Below, piece after piece: positions 45,187-54,971 of a DNA stretch of 64,000 bases. This stretch comes from Rhodospirillales bacterium (lineage in GTDB: Bacteria > Pseudomonadota > Alphaproteobacteria > Micavibrionales > Micavibrionaceae), in contig JACKJA010000002.1 in assembly GCA_020638175.1 (NCBI GenBank), positions 1,550,001 to 1,614,000 on the forward strand, given 5' to 3'. Position 1 is the stretch's first letter. Every line of letters starts with the position of its first letter. A program made the translations under genes and the position numbers. The notes below the pieces were generated by a model, which made no database searches, was not told the DNA's origin, and saw nothing but the letters and a program-made list of their open reading frames with translations.

Positions 45187-46998
45187 GTGTCGCAAGCCCG
45201 TAAAGAAGAAAACAGCAAATCACAACTGCCCGATAGCCTGGCCGGCGTAGATCCCGTAGCTCTGGGACGCATTCTGTTTGACGTCGCCCAGAAAACCCAG
45301 CCCGTCATGCAAGAGATCATGGCCAAATACGGCGTAGCCCAGAACACAAAAATGGCCGATCCTCTGAATTTGCAGCAAGCCTATTTCGATTTTGCCGCGC
45401 ATTTGCTGTCCGATCCGCAAAAGCTGACGGAAATGCAGATGAAATTCTGGCAGGACTGGGGCACCCTATGGCAGGAAAGCGCCAAGCGCTTCATGGGACA
45501 GGAATCTCATACCTTATACGAACCGGAGAAAGGCGACCGCCGCTTTCAATCCCCGGCATGGCAGGAAAGCGCCCTGTTCGACTTCATCAAACAATCTTAT
45601 CTTCTGACCGGGCGCTGGATCGGTAACACCATTCAGCAAACGGAGGGACTGGACAGCGAAACCCGGCAAAAACTCGACTTTCAGGCCCGGCAGTTCATCA
45701 ATGCCATCGCCCCGACCAATTTCTTGCTGACAAACCCGGAAGTCCTGCAGGAAACCATCAACACCAATGGCGACAATCTGGTTCGTGGACTGGAAAACAT
45801 GCTGGAGGATATCGAACGCGGCCACGGTGAGCTGTCTATCAGTACGACCGATTACCAAGCTTTCAAGATCGGCAAAAACCTTGCCGTCACCCCCGGCCGC
45901 GTCGTGTTCCGCAATGACCTGATGGAACTGATCCAGTACGAACCGCTAACTGAAAAAGCTTACAAAAAGCCGCTTTTGATTATCCCGCCATGGATTAACA
46001 AATATTACATTCTGGACCTGCAGGAACATAATTCCCTGATCCGTTGGGCCGTAGAGCAAGGCCACACCGTCTTTACGATTTCGTGGGTCAATCCTGACAA
46101 AAAACTCGCTCAAAAGCGGTTCGAGGACTATATGGACGAAGGCGTCCTGACCGCGATGAACCAGATTGAACAGATCACCGGACAGCCCGATTGCAACGTT
46201 CTTGGCTATTGCCTCGGCGGTACGCTTCTTGCGATTACGCTGGCGTGGCTAGCAGCCAAGGGACAGGATAAAAAGATCGCCTCGGCCACGTTCCTGACAA
46301 CCCTCGTCGATTTCGCAGACGCCGGCGAGCTCAAGATGTTCATGGATAAAACCCAGCTAGACCTTCTGGACCGGGAAATGGCGGAAACAGGGATATTTCC
46401 AGCTGAATCGTTCAAAAAAACATTCTCGCTCCTGCGTGCCAACGACATGATCTGGTCGTTTGTCATCAATAACTACCTGATGGGCCGGGAACCCTTCCCG
46501 TTCGACTTGCTGTACTGGAACGACGACGCCACCAACATGCCCGCGGCCATGCACAGTTTTTACCTGCGCAAATGTTATAATGAAAATCTTCTGCCGGTGC
46601 CCGGCGGCGTGGTTATGAATGGCGAGCCCATCGACATCACATCGATTAAAACGCCGTCTTATTTCTTGTCGACACGAGAAGACCATATTGCACCATGGAA
46701 AGCCACCTACGCCACCACGCAACTTGTTGATGGCCCGGTAACCTTCACACTGGCGGCCTCCGGCCATGTCGCGGGCGTCATCAACCCACCGGCCAAAAAC
46801 AAATACTGCTTCTGGACATCGACCAAGACCCCGAAAGACCCGGACGAATGGCTAAAACAGGCCCGTCAGGAAGATGGTTCCTGGTGGCCGCACTGGAGCA
46901 AATGGCTGGCAAAACATGCGGGCGAAAAAATCGCCGCCCGCAAACCGGCCAAGGGACTGTGCGCCGCGCCGGGCACTTACATAAAGATGAAAAGCTAA
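45187..46998 (+). CDS. phaC: Class I polyhydroxyalkanoate synthase
   Basis: Polymerises 3-hydroxyacyl-CoA into storage polyester. 603 residues from a GTG with a strong GGAGGAACC ribosome site. The alpha/beta-hydrolase core carries the lipase-like box VLGYCLGGTLLA with the catalytic Cys. Further marks are PPWINKYYILDL, an Asp in STREDHIAPW and a His in AASGHVAGVINPP. Length and the N-terminal PhaC_N domain (from FQSPAWQESALFDFIKQSYL) fit class I. phaA, phaB, phasin and phaR are not in the window. Confidence 0.97.
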   Translation: MSQARKEENSKSQLPDSLAGVDPVALGRILFDVAQKTQPVMQEIMAKYGVAQNTKMADPLNLQQAYFDFAAHLLSDPQKLTEMQMKFWQDWGTLWQESAKRFMGQESHTLYEPEKGDRRFQSPAWQESALFDFIKQSYLLTGRWIGNTIQQTEGLDSETRQKLDFQARQFINAIAPTNFLLTNPEVLQETINTNGDNLVRGLENMLEDIERGHGELSISTTDYQAFKIGKNLAVTPGRVVFRNDLMELIQYEPLTEKAYKKPLLIIPPWINKYYILDLQEHNSLIRWAVEQGHTVFTISWVNPDKKLAQKRFEDYMDEGVLTAMNQIEQITGQPDCNVLGYCLGGTLLAITLAWLAAKGQDKKIASATFLTTLVDFADAGELKMFMDKTQLDLLDREMAETGIFPAESFKKTFSLLRANDMIWSFVINNYLMGREPFPFDLLYWNDDATNMPAAMHSFYLRKCYNENLLPVPGGVVMNGEPIDITSIKTPSYFLSTREDHIAPWKATYATTQLVDGPVTFTLAASGHVAGVINPPAKNKYCFWTSTKTPKDPDEWLKQARQEDGSWWPHWSKWLAKHAGEKIAARKPAKGLCAAPGTYIKMKS

Positions 46999-47002
46999 TG
47001 CT

Positions 47003-47374
47003 TTAATATTGTAAAAGCTTAAGGGACGAACGCGTACTGGAAACCATAGCGGCCATACGTTGTGAAACAGCATAGGCACAGCTGTCTGCCTGTGATTTTT
47101 CTTCCAACCGATCTACACAGTCAGAAACCACATCAATATCCGCGTCACCAATCGCGGACAGCGCAACTTCTTCCCATTCATTGATAAGCTCCACGCAATT
47201 AGCATGCTCAATCAAAGCATCCGTGAGCGCAGCAACCGCGGCCTTAAAATCGCCCCGACATTCCATCTGACGTGTCTTGGAAATAAGATCAATCACATCC
47301 TGAGACGGTTCGTTCTCAATGTTGCCCGCTTGAAAATTCGTGAAAAAAGCATCAATCGTACATGCCCGAGTCAT
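47003..47374 (-). CDS. Hypothetical helical protein
   Basis: About 123 residues from the ATG at 47374, which has AAGGG upstream; longer starts overlap the carbonic anhydrase gene. The protein is acidic and helical (MTRACTIDAFFTNFQAGNIE...), with several Cys and no membrane segment. It is convergent with phaC, a few bases apart. It could be a small regulatory or granule-associated protein, but no phasin-like pattern is visible. Confidence 0.65.
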   Translation of the reverse strand: MTRACTIDAFFTNFQAGNIENEPSQDVIDLISKTRQMECRGDFKAAVAALTDALIEHANCVELINEWEEVALSAIGDADIDVVSDCVDRLEEKSQADSCAYAVSQRMAAMVSSTRSSLKLLQY

Positions 47375-47436
47375 TGTCACACCCTTTTTATTTGTTATGG
47401 CTATTCTTATAGCGATTTTTTGCAGATTATGCAAAC

Positions 47437-47949
47437 TTAACGGTACGCCGCCGCCAGCCGCACATAATGCCCGGCCGACCACTGGATATAATCCAGCTCT
47501 TCCTGTGTCAGATCACGCATATATTTCGCCGGACGCCCGGCCCAGAGCTGGCCGGAAGGAATTCGCTTGCCCGGCGTCAACAACGCCCCGGCCGCCAGCA
47601 TTCCGTTGCTTTCAATAACGCAACCATCCATAACGCAGGCCTGCATCCCGACAAAACCGAAATCATGAACCGTGCAGGCATGCAGGATCGCGGCATGCCC
47701 AACCGTCACATCATCACCGATATAGGTACCTTCGCCCTTATAGGTACAATGAATCACCGTGCCGTCCTGAATATTCGTCCGCGCTCCGATCCGCACTTCG
47801 TTGACATCGCCGCGGATCGCACAGGAAAACCATATACCGCTCTCAGCCCCGATCTCGACATCCCCGGCCACCGCCGCATTCAGCGCAACAAAAGCCGTTT
47901 CGTGGATCAGAGGACACTTGTCCATATAAGGTAGAATGATGCCTGTCAT
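47437..47949 (-). CDS. Gamma carbonic anhydrase-like hexapeptide-repeat protein
   Basis: 170 residues of left-handed beta-helix with hexapeptide repeats, of the YrdA/PaaY/CaiE group related to gamma carbonic anhydrase. Visible segments are SGIWFSCAIRGDVNEVRIGA, TNIQDGTVIHCTYKG, VTVGHAAILHACTVHDFGFV and GMQACVMDGCVI. His residues in VIHC, TVGHAA and ILHAC match the metal ligands. Whether it hydrates CO2 cannot be told. Starts near the L13/S9 terminator. Confidence 0.93.
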   Translation of the reverse strand: MTGIILPYMDKCPLIHETAFVALNAAVAGDVEIGAESGIWFSCAIRGDVNEVRIGARTNIQDGTVIHCTYKGEGTYIGDDVTVGHAAILHACTVHDFGFVGMQACVMDGCVIESNGMLAAGALLTPGKRIPSGQLWAGRPAKYMRDLTQEELDYIQWSAGHYVRLAAAYR

Positions 47950-47963
47950 CTACACACCCTAAA

Positions 47964-47991
47964 CAAAAAGCGCCCTGAAAACCAGAGCGCT
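47964..47991 (-). terminator. Terminator after rplM-rpsI
   Basis: Minus-strand stem AGCGCTCTG/CAGGGCGCT with one mismatch and a loop of T residues, followed by a TTTTTG run. It is about 30 bases after the rpsI stop. Confidence 0.8.
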
Positions 47992-48019
47992 CTTCGTATA
48001 ATTTCTGTAAGCAACGAGC

Positions 48020-48529
48020 TTAACGTTTTGCCCACTGTTTGGAACGACGGGCTTTGTGCTTCCCGACCTTTTTCCGCTCAACGGTCCGTGCATCACGGGT
48101 CAGCATACCGGCCTGTTTCAAAGACGGACGCAGTTCCGGCTCGAATTTTTCCAGCGCACGGGAAATACCGTGACGGACAGCCCCGGCCTGACCGGACAAA
48201 CCACCGCCCTTGACCGTGCAAACGACATCGAACTGGCCGACGCGGTTACAGATCAGAAACGGCTGGTTCAGGATCAAACGCTGGGTCTGACGAGCGAAAT
48301 AAACAGCCTGATCGCGACCATTTACGGTCACAACGCCTTTACCCGGCTTGATCCATACGCGGGCCACGGCATCCTTACGGCGACCGGTGGCATAGGAACG
48401 GCCCAGATTGTCGACTTCTTTTTCCCGCGGCTTTTTCGTTTCCACGGCTTCAGACACAGGAGAAGCATCCGCAGCATCACTCGCCACAACGTCACCCAAA
48501 TCTTTCAAATCTTTTACAGCTTCAGACAT
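48020..48529 (-). CDS. rpsI: 30S ribosomal protein S9
   Basis: S9 of the small ribosomal subunit, 169 residues. The core starts at about residue 42 with [20 protein letters not shown] and ends with the invariant [15 protein letters not shown] tail that reaches the P-site tRNA. The N-terminal 40 residues (acidic, Ser/Ala-rich) are an extension compared with the about 130-residue enterobacterial protein, and are common in alphaproteobacteria. Six bases after rplM. Confidence 0.97.
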   Translation of the reverse strand: MSEAVKDLKDLGDVVASDAADASPVSEAVETKKPREKEVDNLGRSYATGRRKDAVARVWIKPGKGVVTVNGRDQAVYFARQTQRLILNQPFLICNRVGQFDVVCTVKGGGLSGQAGAVRHGISRALEKFEPELRPSLKQAGMLTRDARTVERKKVGKHKARRSKQWAKR

Positions 48530-48535
48530 AATTTC

Positions 48536-48994
48536 TTACCTCTTGTTTTTCGGGTTCATAGCGGCAATATCCAGAACTTCCGGATTTTGTGCTTCATGCG
48601 GGTGCTCGGCACCGGCATATACGCGCATATTTTTGAAGATATGCGTCCCCAGAATGGTTTTCGGCAACATGCGTTTAACGGCATTTTCAACCACGCGTTC
48701 CGGGTGATCGCCCTCAAGGATCTGTCCTTGTGAACGCTGTTTGATCCCGCCGGGGTAACCGGTGTGCCAGAAAAACAGGCTGTTTTTGCGCTTGTTCCCG
48801 GTCAGACGGACTTTCCCCGCATTAATAATGATAACATTGTCACCGCAATCGATATGCGGCGTAAAAGTCGGCTTGTGCTTGCCGCGCAAACGCGACGCCA
48901 CAACGCTGGCCAGACGCCCGAGCACAACACCCTCGGCATCAACAAGCACCCACTTTTTTTCAACCTCGGAAGGTTTCGCAGAATAGGTTTTCAT
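48536..48994 (-). CDS. rplM: 50S ribosomal protein L13
   Basis: L13 of the large subunit, 152 residues. Marks: [52 protein letters not shown] and [12 protein letters not shown]. The usual rplM-rpsI operon order is kept. Its promoter region is shared divergently with the unknown gene at 49153. Confidence 0.98.
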   Translation of the reverse strand: MKTYSAKPSEVEKKWVLVDAEGVVLGRLASVVASRLRGKHKPTFTPHIDCGDNVIIINAGKVRLTGNKRKNSLFFWHTGYPGGIKQRSQGQILEGDHPERVVENAVKRMLPKTILGTHIFKNMRVYAGAEHPHEAQNPEVLDIAAMNPKNKR

Positions 48995-49152
48995 GGTTAT
49001 TTGTCCTTATCAAAATCATTGAACCGGGCGGTTATGCCGGATCGCTCTACACCTGTCAACATAAATTTATTTTACCTTTAAAATCATAGTGTTAGATTTG
49101 CGGTATAATAACACCGCACACCTTTACCATCCTTTAACCCTTGCCTGCTACA

Positions 49153-49509
49153 ATGGCGTGGCAATGGTATGAGGCACAAGAACGAACAAAGGGGCTGTCA
49201 TTGTATTTAAAGCCTTTGGCACAGGAACGGGAGATTGATCTTCTGGTCACAAAGACCGGAAATGTTATGCTGCTCCATCAAGGCGCTTTAGATCACGATT
49301 ACTCCTATGTTCAGTACGACCCCTCTCTCCACGCCCTGCAATTCGTTACCGAAGACGGCGAAATGCAGGATTTGGGTATGACGGTCCATGAACCGCTGCG
49401 CGCCCCCCTGCATAATACGCGCGAAATTTTCATGATCGAGGTCAAAGGCGACCGGACTCTGGCCGCGCCTTACCCTTTAAAGTTCACCATGTTGACGGAG
49501 GGCGCATAA
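49153..49509 (+). CDS. Hypothetical protein, first of an unknown gene pair
   Basis: 118 residues from the ATG at 49153 (MAWQWYEAQERTKGLSLYLK...); an in-frame TTG four codons upstream is also open. The protein seems beta-rich, with no signal or membrane helix. Its stop overlaps the start of the next gene (TAATG), so the two form a unit. A TATAAT box at 49104-49109 may be its promoter. Family not recognised. Confidence 0.65.
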   Translation: MAWQWYEAQERTKGLSLYLKPLAQEREIDLLVTKTGNVMLLHQGALDHDYSYVQYDPSLHALQFVTEDGEMQDLGMTVHEPLRAPLHNTREIFMIEVKGDRTLAAPYPLKFTMLTEGA

Positions 49510-50291
49510 TGGGCGGCAGAAAACCACAGCAACCGGGGATAAAAGTCGGTGCGTTCACCAGTCAACTGGATGAATTGAATGGCCTGACCAACGAAGAGAT
49601 TAACGATAAAATTCAGGAGCTGAAAGAGAACAGCTTATCCCGGCCCATCGCCGAAAACCTTGAAAAACTCGCCGACGAGAAATTTGATGGGGACTGGACG
49701 GCCTTCGTCCGTTTTGCAAACGAGCACAAAGATGACCGGAATTTCACAAAAATCCCGATTAATGATATCGATAAAATCGGTGAATTCATTGATGAAAATG
49801 ATGGGGGCAAAGACGTTGCCAACTCAGTGAACCGCAAAAGCGGCAATGATGTAACGATGCGGCAGGAAACCGTGATTATCGACCACACGGATGACAAACT
49901 GGGGCCGACACGCTCGACCATAAATGTCGAAGTCGCCTATAATACCGCCAGCGGTCATACACTGGATGACAAACAAAAACTGGCCGAAAGCGCCATAAAA
50001 TCACAGACGCCGGAGAAAATCGACCGGGGCACGGATGCCGAGAGCGGCGTAACCGATTATCTGGGTACGGAAACCGAAATTCCCGGCGCCGAGCAACTGG
50101 CCGCCAATATCCTGACCGATCCGGCCTACAGCATGGGGAACGGTAATCTGCTGGCTCAGGCCGGACTAGACACAGGCAACATCACAAGAATCAATGCGAA
50201 AACCGGTCTGGAACAACGAAACGAACCGGTCGAGCAAACCATGACCATACAGGCCGCCGCGCCGGCAGCGCCGACACCGGGATTGGCTTAA
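49509..50291 (+). CDS. Hypothetical acidic protein, second of an unknown gene pair
   Basis: A 260-residue hydrophilic protein. The N-terminal half is helical and acidic (NGLTNEEINDKIQELKENSL, DFVRFANEHKD-like stretch). The centre is Thr/Asp-rich (TMRQETVIIDHTDDKLGPTR) and the tail ends in Ala/Pro (MTIQAAAPAAPTPGLA). No signal peptide. It may be partly disordered. Coupled to the preceding gene by a one-base overlap and convergent with cutA, overlapping it by four bases. No family is recognised. Confidence 0.65.
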   Translation: MGGRKPQQPGIKVGAFTSQLDELNGLTNEEINDKIQELKENSLSRPIAENLEKLADEKFDGDWTAFVRFANEHKDDRNFTKIPINDIDKIGEFIDENDGGKDVANSVNRKSGNDVTMRQETVIIDHTDDKLGPTRSTINVEVAYNTASGHTLDDKQKLAESAIKSQTPEKIDRGTDAESGVTDYLGTETEIPGAEQLAANILTDPAYSMGNGNLLAQAGLDTGNITRINAKTGLEQRNEPVEQTMTIQAAAPAAPTPGLA

Positions 50292-50608
50292 TCCGCACCG
50301 GTTTCCTGTTCGATCCACGTCAGAAACGGCGCATGCCCGTCCGTAATCGGCAATGCCACAATGCACGGGCACTCATAGCTATGCATTTCACAAACGGCGG
50401 TCTTCACATCATCAAACAGCGCCGCCCGCGTCTTGGCAATTATCACAATCTCTTCCGCCTGATCGATTTTACCTTGCCACCAATACATTGATTTGTGGGG
50501 CGCCATCATGTTAACGCAGGCAACCAGACGCCGCTCCAGCAGCAAACGGGTGATCCGCTCGCCCTCCTCCGCCGTCGGCACAGTGATATAAACCAGAACA
50601 GCACTCAT
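50288..50608 (-). CDS. cutA: Divalent-cation tolerance protein CutA
   Basis: 106-residue trimeric ferredoxin-fold protein linked to copper and other divalent-cation tolerance. Family marks: VYITVPTAEEGERITRLLLE, LVACVNMM, YWWQGKIDQAEEIVIIAKT and HSYECPCIVALPI. Start overlaps the stop of the aminopeptidase gene by four bases (ATGA), so the two are coupled. Confidence 0.95.
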   Translation of the reverse strand: MSAVLVYITVPTAEEGERITRLLLERRLVACVNMMAPHKSMYWWQGKIDQAEEIVIIAKTRAALFDDVKTAVCEMHSYECPCIVALPITDGHAPFLTWIEQETGAD

Positions 50609-51561
50609 TTTGAAAAATCCTCCGCCAGTTTGTCGGTAATCTCGGCCATCTTGTTCGCAATATTCGGATCGCGCGCCGTATGACCGGTCTTGTCCATGAC
50701 AAACAGCGTGCTCCCCGGATAAACTTCATGCAGGTCAAAGGCATTTTTCACCGGGCAAATCAGGTCATAACGCCCGTGAACAATAAAACAGGGTATATGC
50801 CCTAGATTTTTAACGCCATCGAGAATCTGCGCCCTGTTTTCATCCCGGTAGTAATGACGCACGAAATAGAAAAAGTTTTTCGTCAGCGGTATGGATTTTT
50901 CAAGGCCGGCTTCCACTTCAGAAATCCGCTCAAGATTCGGCTCGAAGTACAAAATGGATGTATCCCATGCATCGAACCGCCGCGCGGCCTCGCGGATTTC
51001 CTCATCCGCACCGGTCTCCATAAGGTCGCAATAAGCCTCCGTCAGGCCACCCTTACGTTTATCCGGCGGAATCAGGTCACGGTAAGCCCCGAACCATTCC
51101 GGCCGGATATTGCTGGCTCCGCCTTCCTCCGTAAACCACTCCACGCCGCGCCGATCCATGAAGAAAACGCCCGATATCGTCATCCCCCGCACCCGTTCCG
51201 GATATTTAATGGCGTATTTCAGGGACAATGCCGACCCCCATGAACTGGCGGCAATCACCCATTGATCCCCCCCCAGATGCGCCCGGATCCTGTCCAGATC
51301 GTCAACAAGAATATCGGGCGTTACATTCTCAACCGTGCCAAACGGCGTGCTTTGGCCGCAAGCGCGCTGGTCGTACACAACAATCCGGTAGCGTTCCGGG
51401 TCGAAAAACCGCCGCATATCCGGGTGCGATCCGCCGCCCGGCCCGCCATGGATAAAAACAGCCGGAATTCCGGCCGGATTTCCGCATTGCTCGACATAGA
51501 GAACATGCCCGTCGCCAACGGGCAGCATTTCGGTTTTATAAGGATCGATAGATGGGTACAT
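50605..51561 (-). CDS. pip: Proline iminopeptidase
   Basis: Alpha/beta-hydrolase of 318 residues that removes N-terminal proline from peptides (family S33). Marks: FIHGGPGGGSHPDMRRFFDP, VVYDQRACGQSTP, the nucleophile region WVIAASSWGSALSLKYAI (here A-S-S-W-G, where relatives usually have G-G-S-W-G), an acid in HGRYDLICP and the His in DKTGHTARD. Probably cytosolic. Forms a two-gene unit with cutA. Confidence 0.94.
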   Translation of the reverse strand: MYPSIDPYKTEMLPVGDGHVLYVEQCGNPAGIPAVFIHGGPGGGSHPDMRRFFDPERYRIVVYDQRACGQSTPFGTVENVTPDILVDDLDRIRAHLGGDQWVIAASSWGSALSLKYAIKYPERVRGMTISGVFFMDRRGVEWFTEEGGASNIRPEWFGAYRDLIPPDKRKGGLTEAYCDLMETGADEEIREAARRFDAWDTSILYFEPNLERISEVEAGLEKSIPLTKNFFYFVRHYYRDENRAQILDGVKNLGHIPCFIVHGRYDLICPVKNAFDLHEVYPGSTLFVMDKTGHTARDPNIANKMAEITDKLAEDFSK

Positions 51562-51710
51562 ACCCTTAATCTAGCACATTATTTTTCCCCTCAACACCCG
51601 TCTTAGGGAAAAAACAAAGCTGCGGAAAACTAACAGCCCGTTAACGACTTCTTGAGATGTATCTGGTAACAATAGATAGGAGATACATGTATTTGCAGGG
51701 GAAAGTGACT

Positions 51711-53861
51711 ATGAGACGGATATTGCTGTCCGGCGCCCTATTTCTGGCGCTGACCGCCCATTCACAACAGGCAAAAGCTGACTGCGCCAGTCCCGCCGCC
51801 CCGGCCGGACGAATCGAGTATTTCAGCGCCTCCGAACAGGTTTTCAAATATTGCGACGGCACCAGCTGGATCGGCTGGGGCGAAGGCGGAACATCCAATC
51901 CCGCCGGTGCGGACCGCGAAATCCAGTTCAACAGCAGCGGATCACTCGCCGCCAGCAGTCAACTGTTTTTCGATGAAAGCAACAATCAATTCGTTTATTC
52001 CAACACGGCAAACGCCACAGCTACCAGCATGATCCTCAGCGGTGGTAATGGTGGGGTCCCAGGAAGCGCCGCATTACGTCTATACAGTCGGAACGATGGG
52101 TTTCCTGAGGGTTTCAAAATGGAGTACAGAGGGTCGAGTGGAAACAACATATTTAGTTTGCGGGGGGTTTCAATCACGGATTCGACTGCGAATATTGTGA
52201 TAAACAGGCAAGGTTCTTATGGTATGGCGTTGGGGCACATTCCGAATATTTACGATCCTGATGTAAAGAACGCGGATGTCGCTGTATGGGCCGAGGGCAA
52301 TACGGACGCCACCGAAGCTTTCACCGTCCAGGATAGCGGTGCAAACCATCTATTCACCGTCAAAGCGGGTGGTTCAATTGGCGTTGGCGTTGACACGCCA
52401 ACCACCCTTCTCGACGTTGCCGGAGCGGTAAAGGTCGATTATGACGCGGCGACCTGTGACGGCACGATCGCCGGGGCGATTCGCTATGACAGCGGCAACA
52501 CACAGTTTGACCTGTGCGACGGCCTCAGCTGGAAAACAATCGCGACCAGCGCCGGCGGCTCCAAATGGGTAACCGGGGCGGGCAACGATATCTACTATAA
52601 CTCCGGCAGTGACCCGATGGTTGGCATCGGCCTGACCGATCCGACCGCCTCCCTGCATGTCGTCGGCGCGGATGGTAATGCCACCACCCCGAACGCCAGT
52701 GAAGTTACCCGCATCATTGGCGGCGCAGGCTACGCCGCCAGCAACGGCACCGGAAGCAATGTCTATATGAGCGCCGGAGATGGCGGAGGCACAGGCAGCG
52801 GCGGTAGCATGACCATTCGTGCCGGACGCCCAATGGCTTCTGGAGCAAGGGGCGGAAACATTACTATTCAAGCCGGAGAAAATGAGACGCTTGGCGGGAC
52901 TCAGGGTGGAAACCTAACGATGGCCGCTGGTGATGCGGCATCTACACCAACCGGCACAACAACAATTTATGGCGGCGGAAATACAGTGGGTGGAGGATAT
53001 TCCGCAAGTGCTACACGTTCTTATCTCACCCTGAGTGGTTCAGGCTCTGTAACCAGTGGACAAGTCACTCTCAGTGCAGGCGGCACCCATGGTGGCGTAG
53101 GAACTCCCGGTTCAATGACAATCAAAACCAATAATGGTGGATTTAACACAAGCCCAGGCGGAAGTATTAGCATCACAACGGGAAACGGCGGCGCCACCAG
53201 CGGTACAGGCGGCGCACTAACATTGACCGCCGGTAACAGCGGCTCCAGCGCCACAGGGGCCAGTATAACCCTGAACCCCGGATCAGGCTCCAGCGGCAAT
53301 GCCAATGGCTATGTACTGTTAGGTCCCACCCGTGGAAATACGGGTATTGGCGACGCCACGCCGGACTCATGGCTGGAAGTATCGCTCAGCGGCTCGACAT
53401 CCCAGCCCGCCTTTATGATTAGCAGCGACGATGCCAACGACGGTGACCTGTTCTATGTCTCCAGCAACGGCTATGTCGGGATCGGCGATACGGCCCCGTC
53501 CGCCGCACTGGATGTTGTCGGCGATATCAACTATACCGGTGTCATTGTCGACGTATCCGACCGCCGCTTGAAAGACAATATCGCCCTGCTTTCACCGCAA
53601 CTTGCCAAAATCATGGCGCTGGAGCCTGTCTCCTTTACCATGAAAGACGACCCCGACGCCCGGACCGAATTCGGGTTCATCGCTCAGGACGTCCGGGAAA
53701 TTTACCCGGAACTGGTCAAGGTCGAGAACGACGAGCAAAAAACCCAAAGCCTGAACTATGTCGGGATGATTGCGCCGCTGGTTGCCGCCATCAAGGAACA
53801 ACAAGCTGAAATCGAAGCCCTGCGGGCCGAAATCGAAGCGCTCAAAGCCGCACAACCTTGA
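51711..53861 (+). CDS. Secreted fibre-like protein with S74 chaperone domain
   Basis: 716 residues from the ATG at 51711 with GGGGAAAG upstream. A signal peptide (MRRILLSGALFLALTAHSQQ) precedes a domain with AGRIEYFSASEQVFKYCDGT, repeated later as GAIRYDSGNTQFDLCDGLSW. Two YSGSDPMVGIGLTDPTASLH-like strand motifs occur. A long Gly/Ser/Thr-rich beta-helical tract follows (about residues 345-545). The C-terminal S74 intramolecular chaperone starts VSDRRLKDNIALLS, and a coiled coil ends the protein. S74 domains self-cleave after helping a trimeric fibre to fold. Parts of the middle differ in codon use from the ends, suggesting cassette exchange. Likely a surface adhesin or fibre rather than a phage gene, as no phage genes are near. 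Confidence 0.88.
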   Translation: MRRILLSGALFLALTAHSQQAKADCASPAAPAGRIEYFSASEQVFKYCDGTSWIGWGEGGTSNPAGADREIQFNSSGSLAASSQLFFDESNNQFVYSNTANATATSMILSGGNGGVPGSAALRLYSRNDGFPEGFKMEYRGSSGNNIFSLRGVSITDSTANIVINRQGSYGMALGHIPNIYDPDVKNADVAVWAEGNTDATEAFTVQDSGANHLFTVKAGGSIGVGVDTPTTLLDVAGAVKVDYDAATCDGTIAGAIRYDSGNTQFDLCDGLSWKTIATSAGGSKWVTGAGNDIYYNSGSDPMVGIGLTDPTASLHVVGADGNATTPNASEVTRIIGGAGYAASNGTGSNVYMSAGDGGGTGSGGSMTIRAGRPMASGARGGNITIQAGENETLGGTQGGNLTMAAGDAASTPTGTTTIYGGGNTVGGGYSASATRSYLTLSGSGSVTSGQVTLSAGGTHGGVGTPGSMTIKTNNGGFNTSPGGSISITTGNGGATSGTGGALTLTAGNSGSSATGASITLNPGSGSSGNANGYVLLGPTRGNTGIGDATPDSWLEVSLSGSTSQPAFMISSDDANDGDLFYVSSNGYVGIGDTAPSAALDVVGDINYTGVIVDVSDRRLKDNIALLSPQLAKIMALEPVSFTMKDDPDARTEFGFIAQDVREIYPELVKVENDEQKTQSLNYVGMIAPLVAAIKEQQAEIEALRAEIEALKAAQP

Positions 53862-53960
53862 TCGGCCAACAGGCACGCCGGGCCAGCGAAAAGTTTGACA
53901 TAACGGAAAATCTTGTGGTACTTTCCCCCCTCTTCAACAAAGGGCGAAAGAACACCGGCT

Positions 53961-54806
53961 ATGACCGATAATACAGCGCAGATGGCAGATATATCTGAAA
54001 GCAAGCTAGCATTCATGCTTCAACACCCGGCTATGAAACCGCTAAAAATGCTGGCACGCCCTTTTGTCAAGACAGCCGTACAATCCCTTATAAACACGGG
54101 TGTTCTCCAAAATGGAACGACCCCGGATGGCTACAGATTTACCATTCCCAAAAACATGCACTGGGACGATTTTATAGGGATTTATCGTGGCACCTATGAA
54201 CGGCATGAAACCCGTCTGCTCCGCGATCATTTTAAAACCGCCGACACCATCATTGACCTGGGATCGAACATTGGCGTTATCAGCCGCATCGCCTGCGAAG
54301 AAAAACTGGCAAAAACCGGCCGCATTATGTGCGTGGAACCAAATCCGCTTTCCTTCCCGGCCCTACAAAAAAACATGGGACGCGCCACAAATAACCGGCC
54401 CGACGTCAGAATCGCTTTCATAAATGCCGCCATCGGCCAAACAGCCGATAATGACCAAACCGCCGAATTTTTAATGCGCAACAACCTCTCTTCGGGCCTG
54501 TCATCCCATACCAAGCGCACAAACCGTGACCAAATCATCAACGTCCCCATACAATCGCTTACCAATATCGTGAAGGGTCTTCTGGCCGACCACTTCTCCC
54601 TGATCGCCGATATCGAAGGTGCGGAAATCGACCTGATTGACCACGAAGCCGCGGTTATGGAACGCTGCGACCAGATCATGATCGAACTCCACAAGCCCAA
54701 ATTAACAGGCCGTCCGGACACGCCGGACATGATGGTTCGAAAGCTGGAAAAGCAAGGTTTCGCGCTGCGGGCGCAGTCCGGCGATTGCTATTACCTCGCC
54801 AGATAA
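53961..54806 (+). CDS. FkbM-family methyltransferase
   Basis: About 281 residues from the ATG at 53961; an ATG at 53982 is also possible. SAM-dependent methyltransferase with motif [38 protein letters not shown] for the adenosine-binding acid and [20 protein letters not shown] typical of FkbM enzymes, which often methylate sugars of surface polysaccharide or glycolipids. The N-terminal 100 residues are an extra helical/basic part. It follows the S74 fibre gene by about 100 bases, so a surface-glycan role is possible. Confidence 0.85.
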   Translation: MTDNTAQMADISESKLAFMLQHPAMKPLKMLARPFVKTAVQSLINTGVLQNGTTPDGYRFTIPKNMHWDDFIGIYRGTYERHETRLLRDHFKTADTIIDLGSNIGVISRIACEEKLAKTGRIMCVEPNPLSFPALQKNMGRATNNRPDVRIAFINAAIGQTADNDQTAEFLMRNNLSSGLSSHTKRTNRDQIINVPIQSLTNIVKGLLADHFSLIADIEGAEIDLIDHEAAVMERCDQIMIELHKPKLTGRPDTPDMMVRKLEKQGFALRAQSGDCYYLAR

Positions 54807-54825
54807 TATAACGATTTTTGAAAAA

Positions 54826-54902
54826 TGGTCGGAGCGACAGGATTTGAACCTGCGACCCCTTGCACCCCATGCAAGTGCGCTACCAGGCTGCGCCACGCTC
54901 CG
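54826..54902 (-). tRNA. tRNA-Pro (anticodon GGG)
   Basis: Cloverleaf on the minus strand: acceptor CGGAGCG/CGCTCCG, D arm TGGCGCAGCCTGGTAGCGC, anticodon stem CTTGC/GCAAG with loop ATGGGGT (anticodon GGG), T loop TTCAAAT, discriminator A and encoded CCA. Position after merR-ihfA is typical of alphaproteobacteria. Confidence 0.97.
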
Positions 54903-54971
54903 ACTGCGGGAATGTTTATCTGATTTTACCCGGCGACGCAAACCTTAAAACGGCCCCGTCCTCCCGGATTT

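Noticed and set aside
52780..53280. Gly/Ser/Thr-rich tract as a DNA minisatellite
   Set aside because: The nucleotide sequence is not repeated closely; only the amino-acid pattern recurs, as in a beta-helix.
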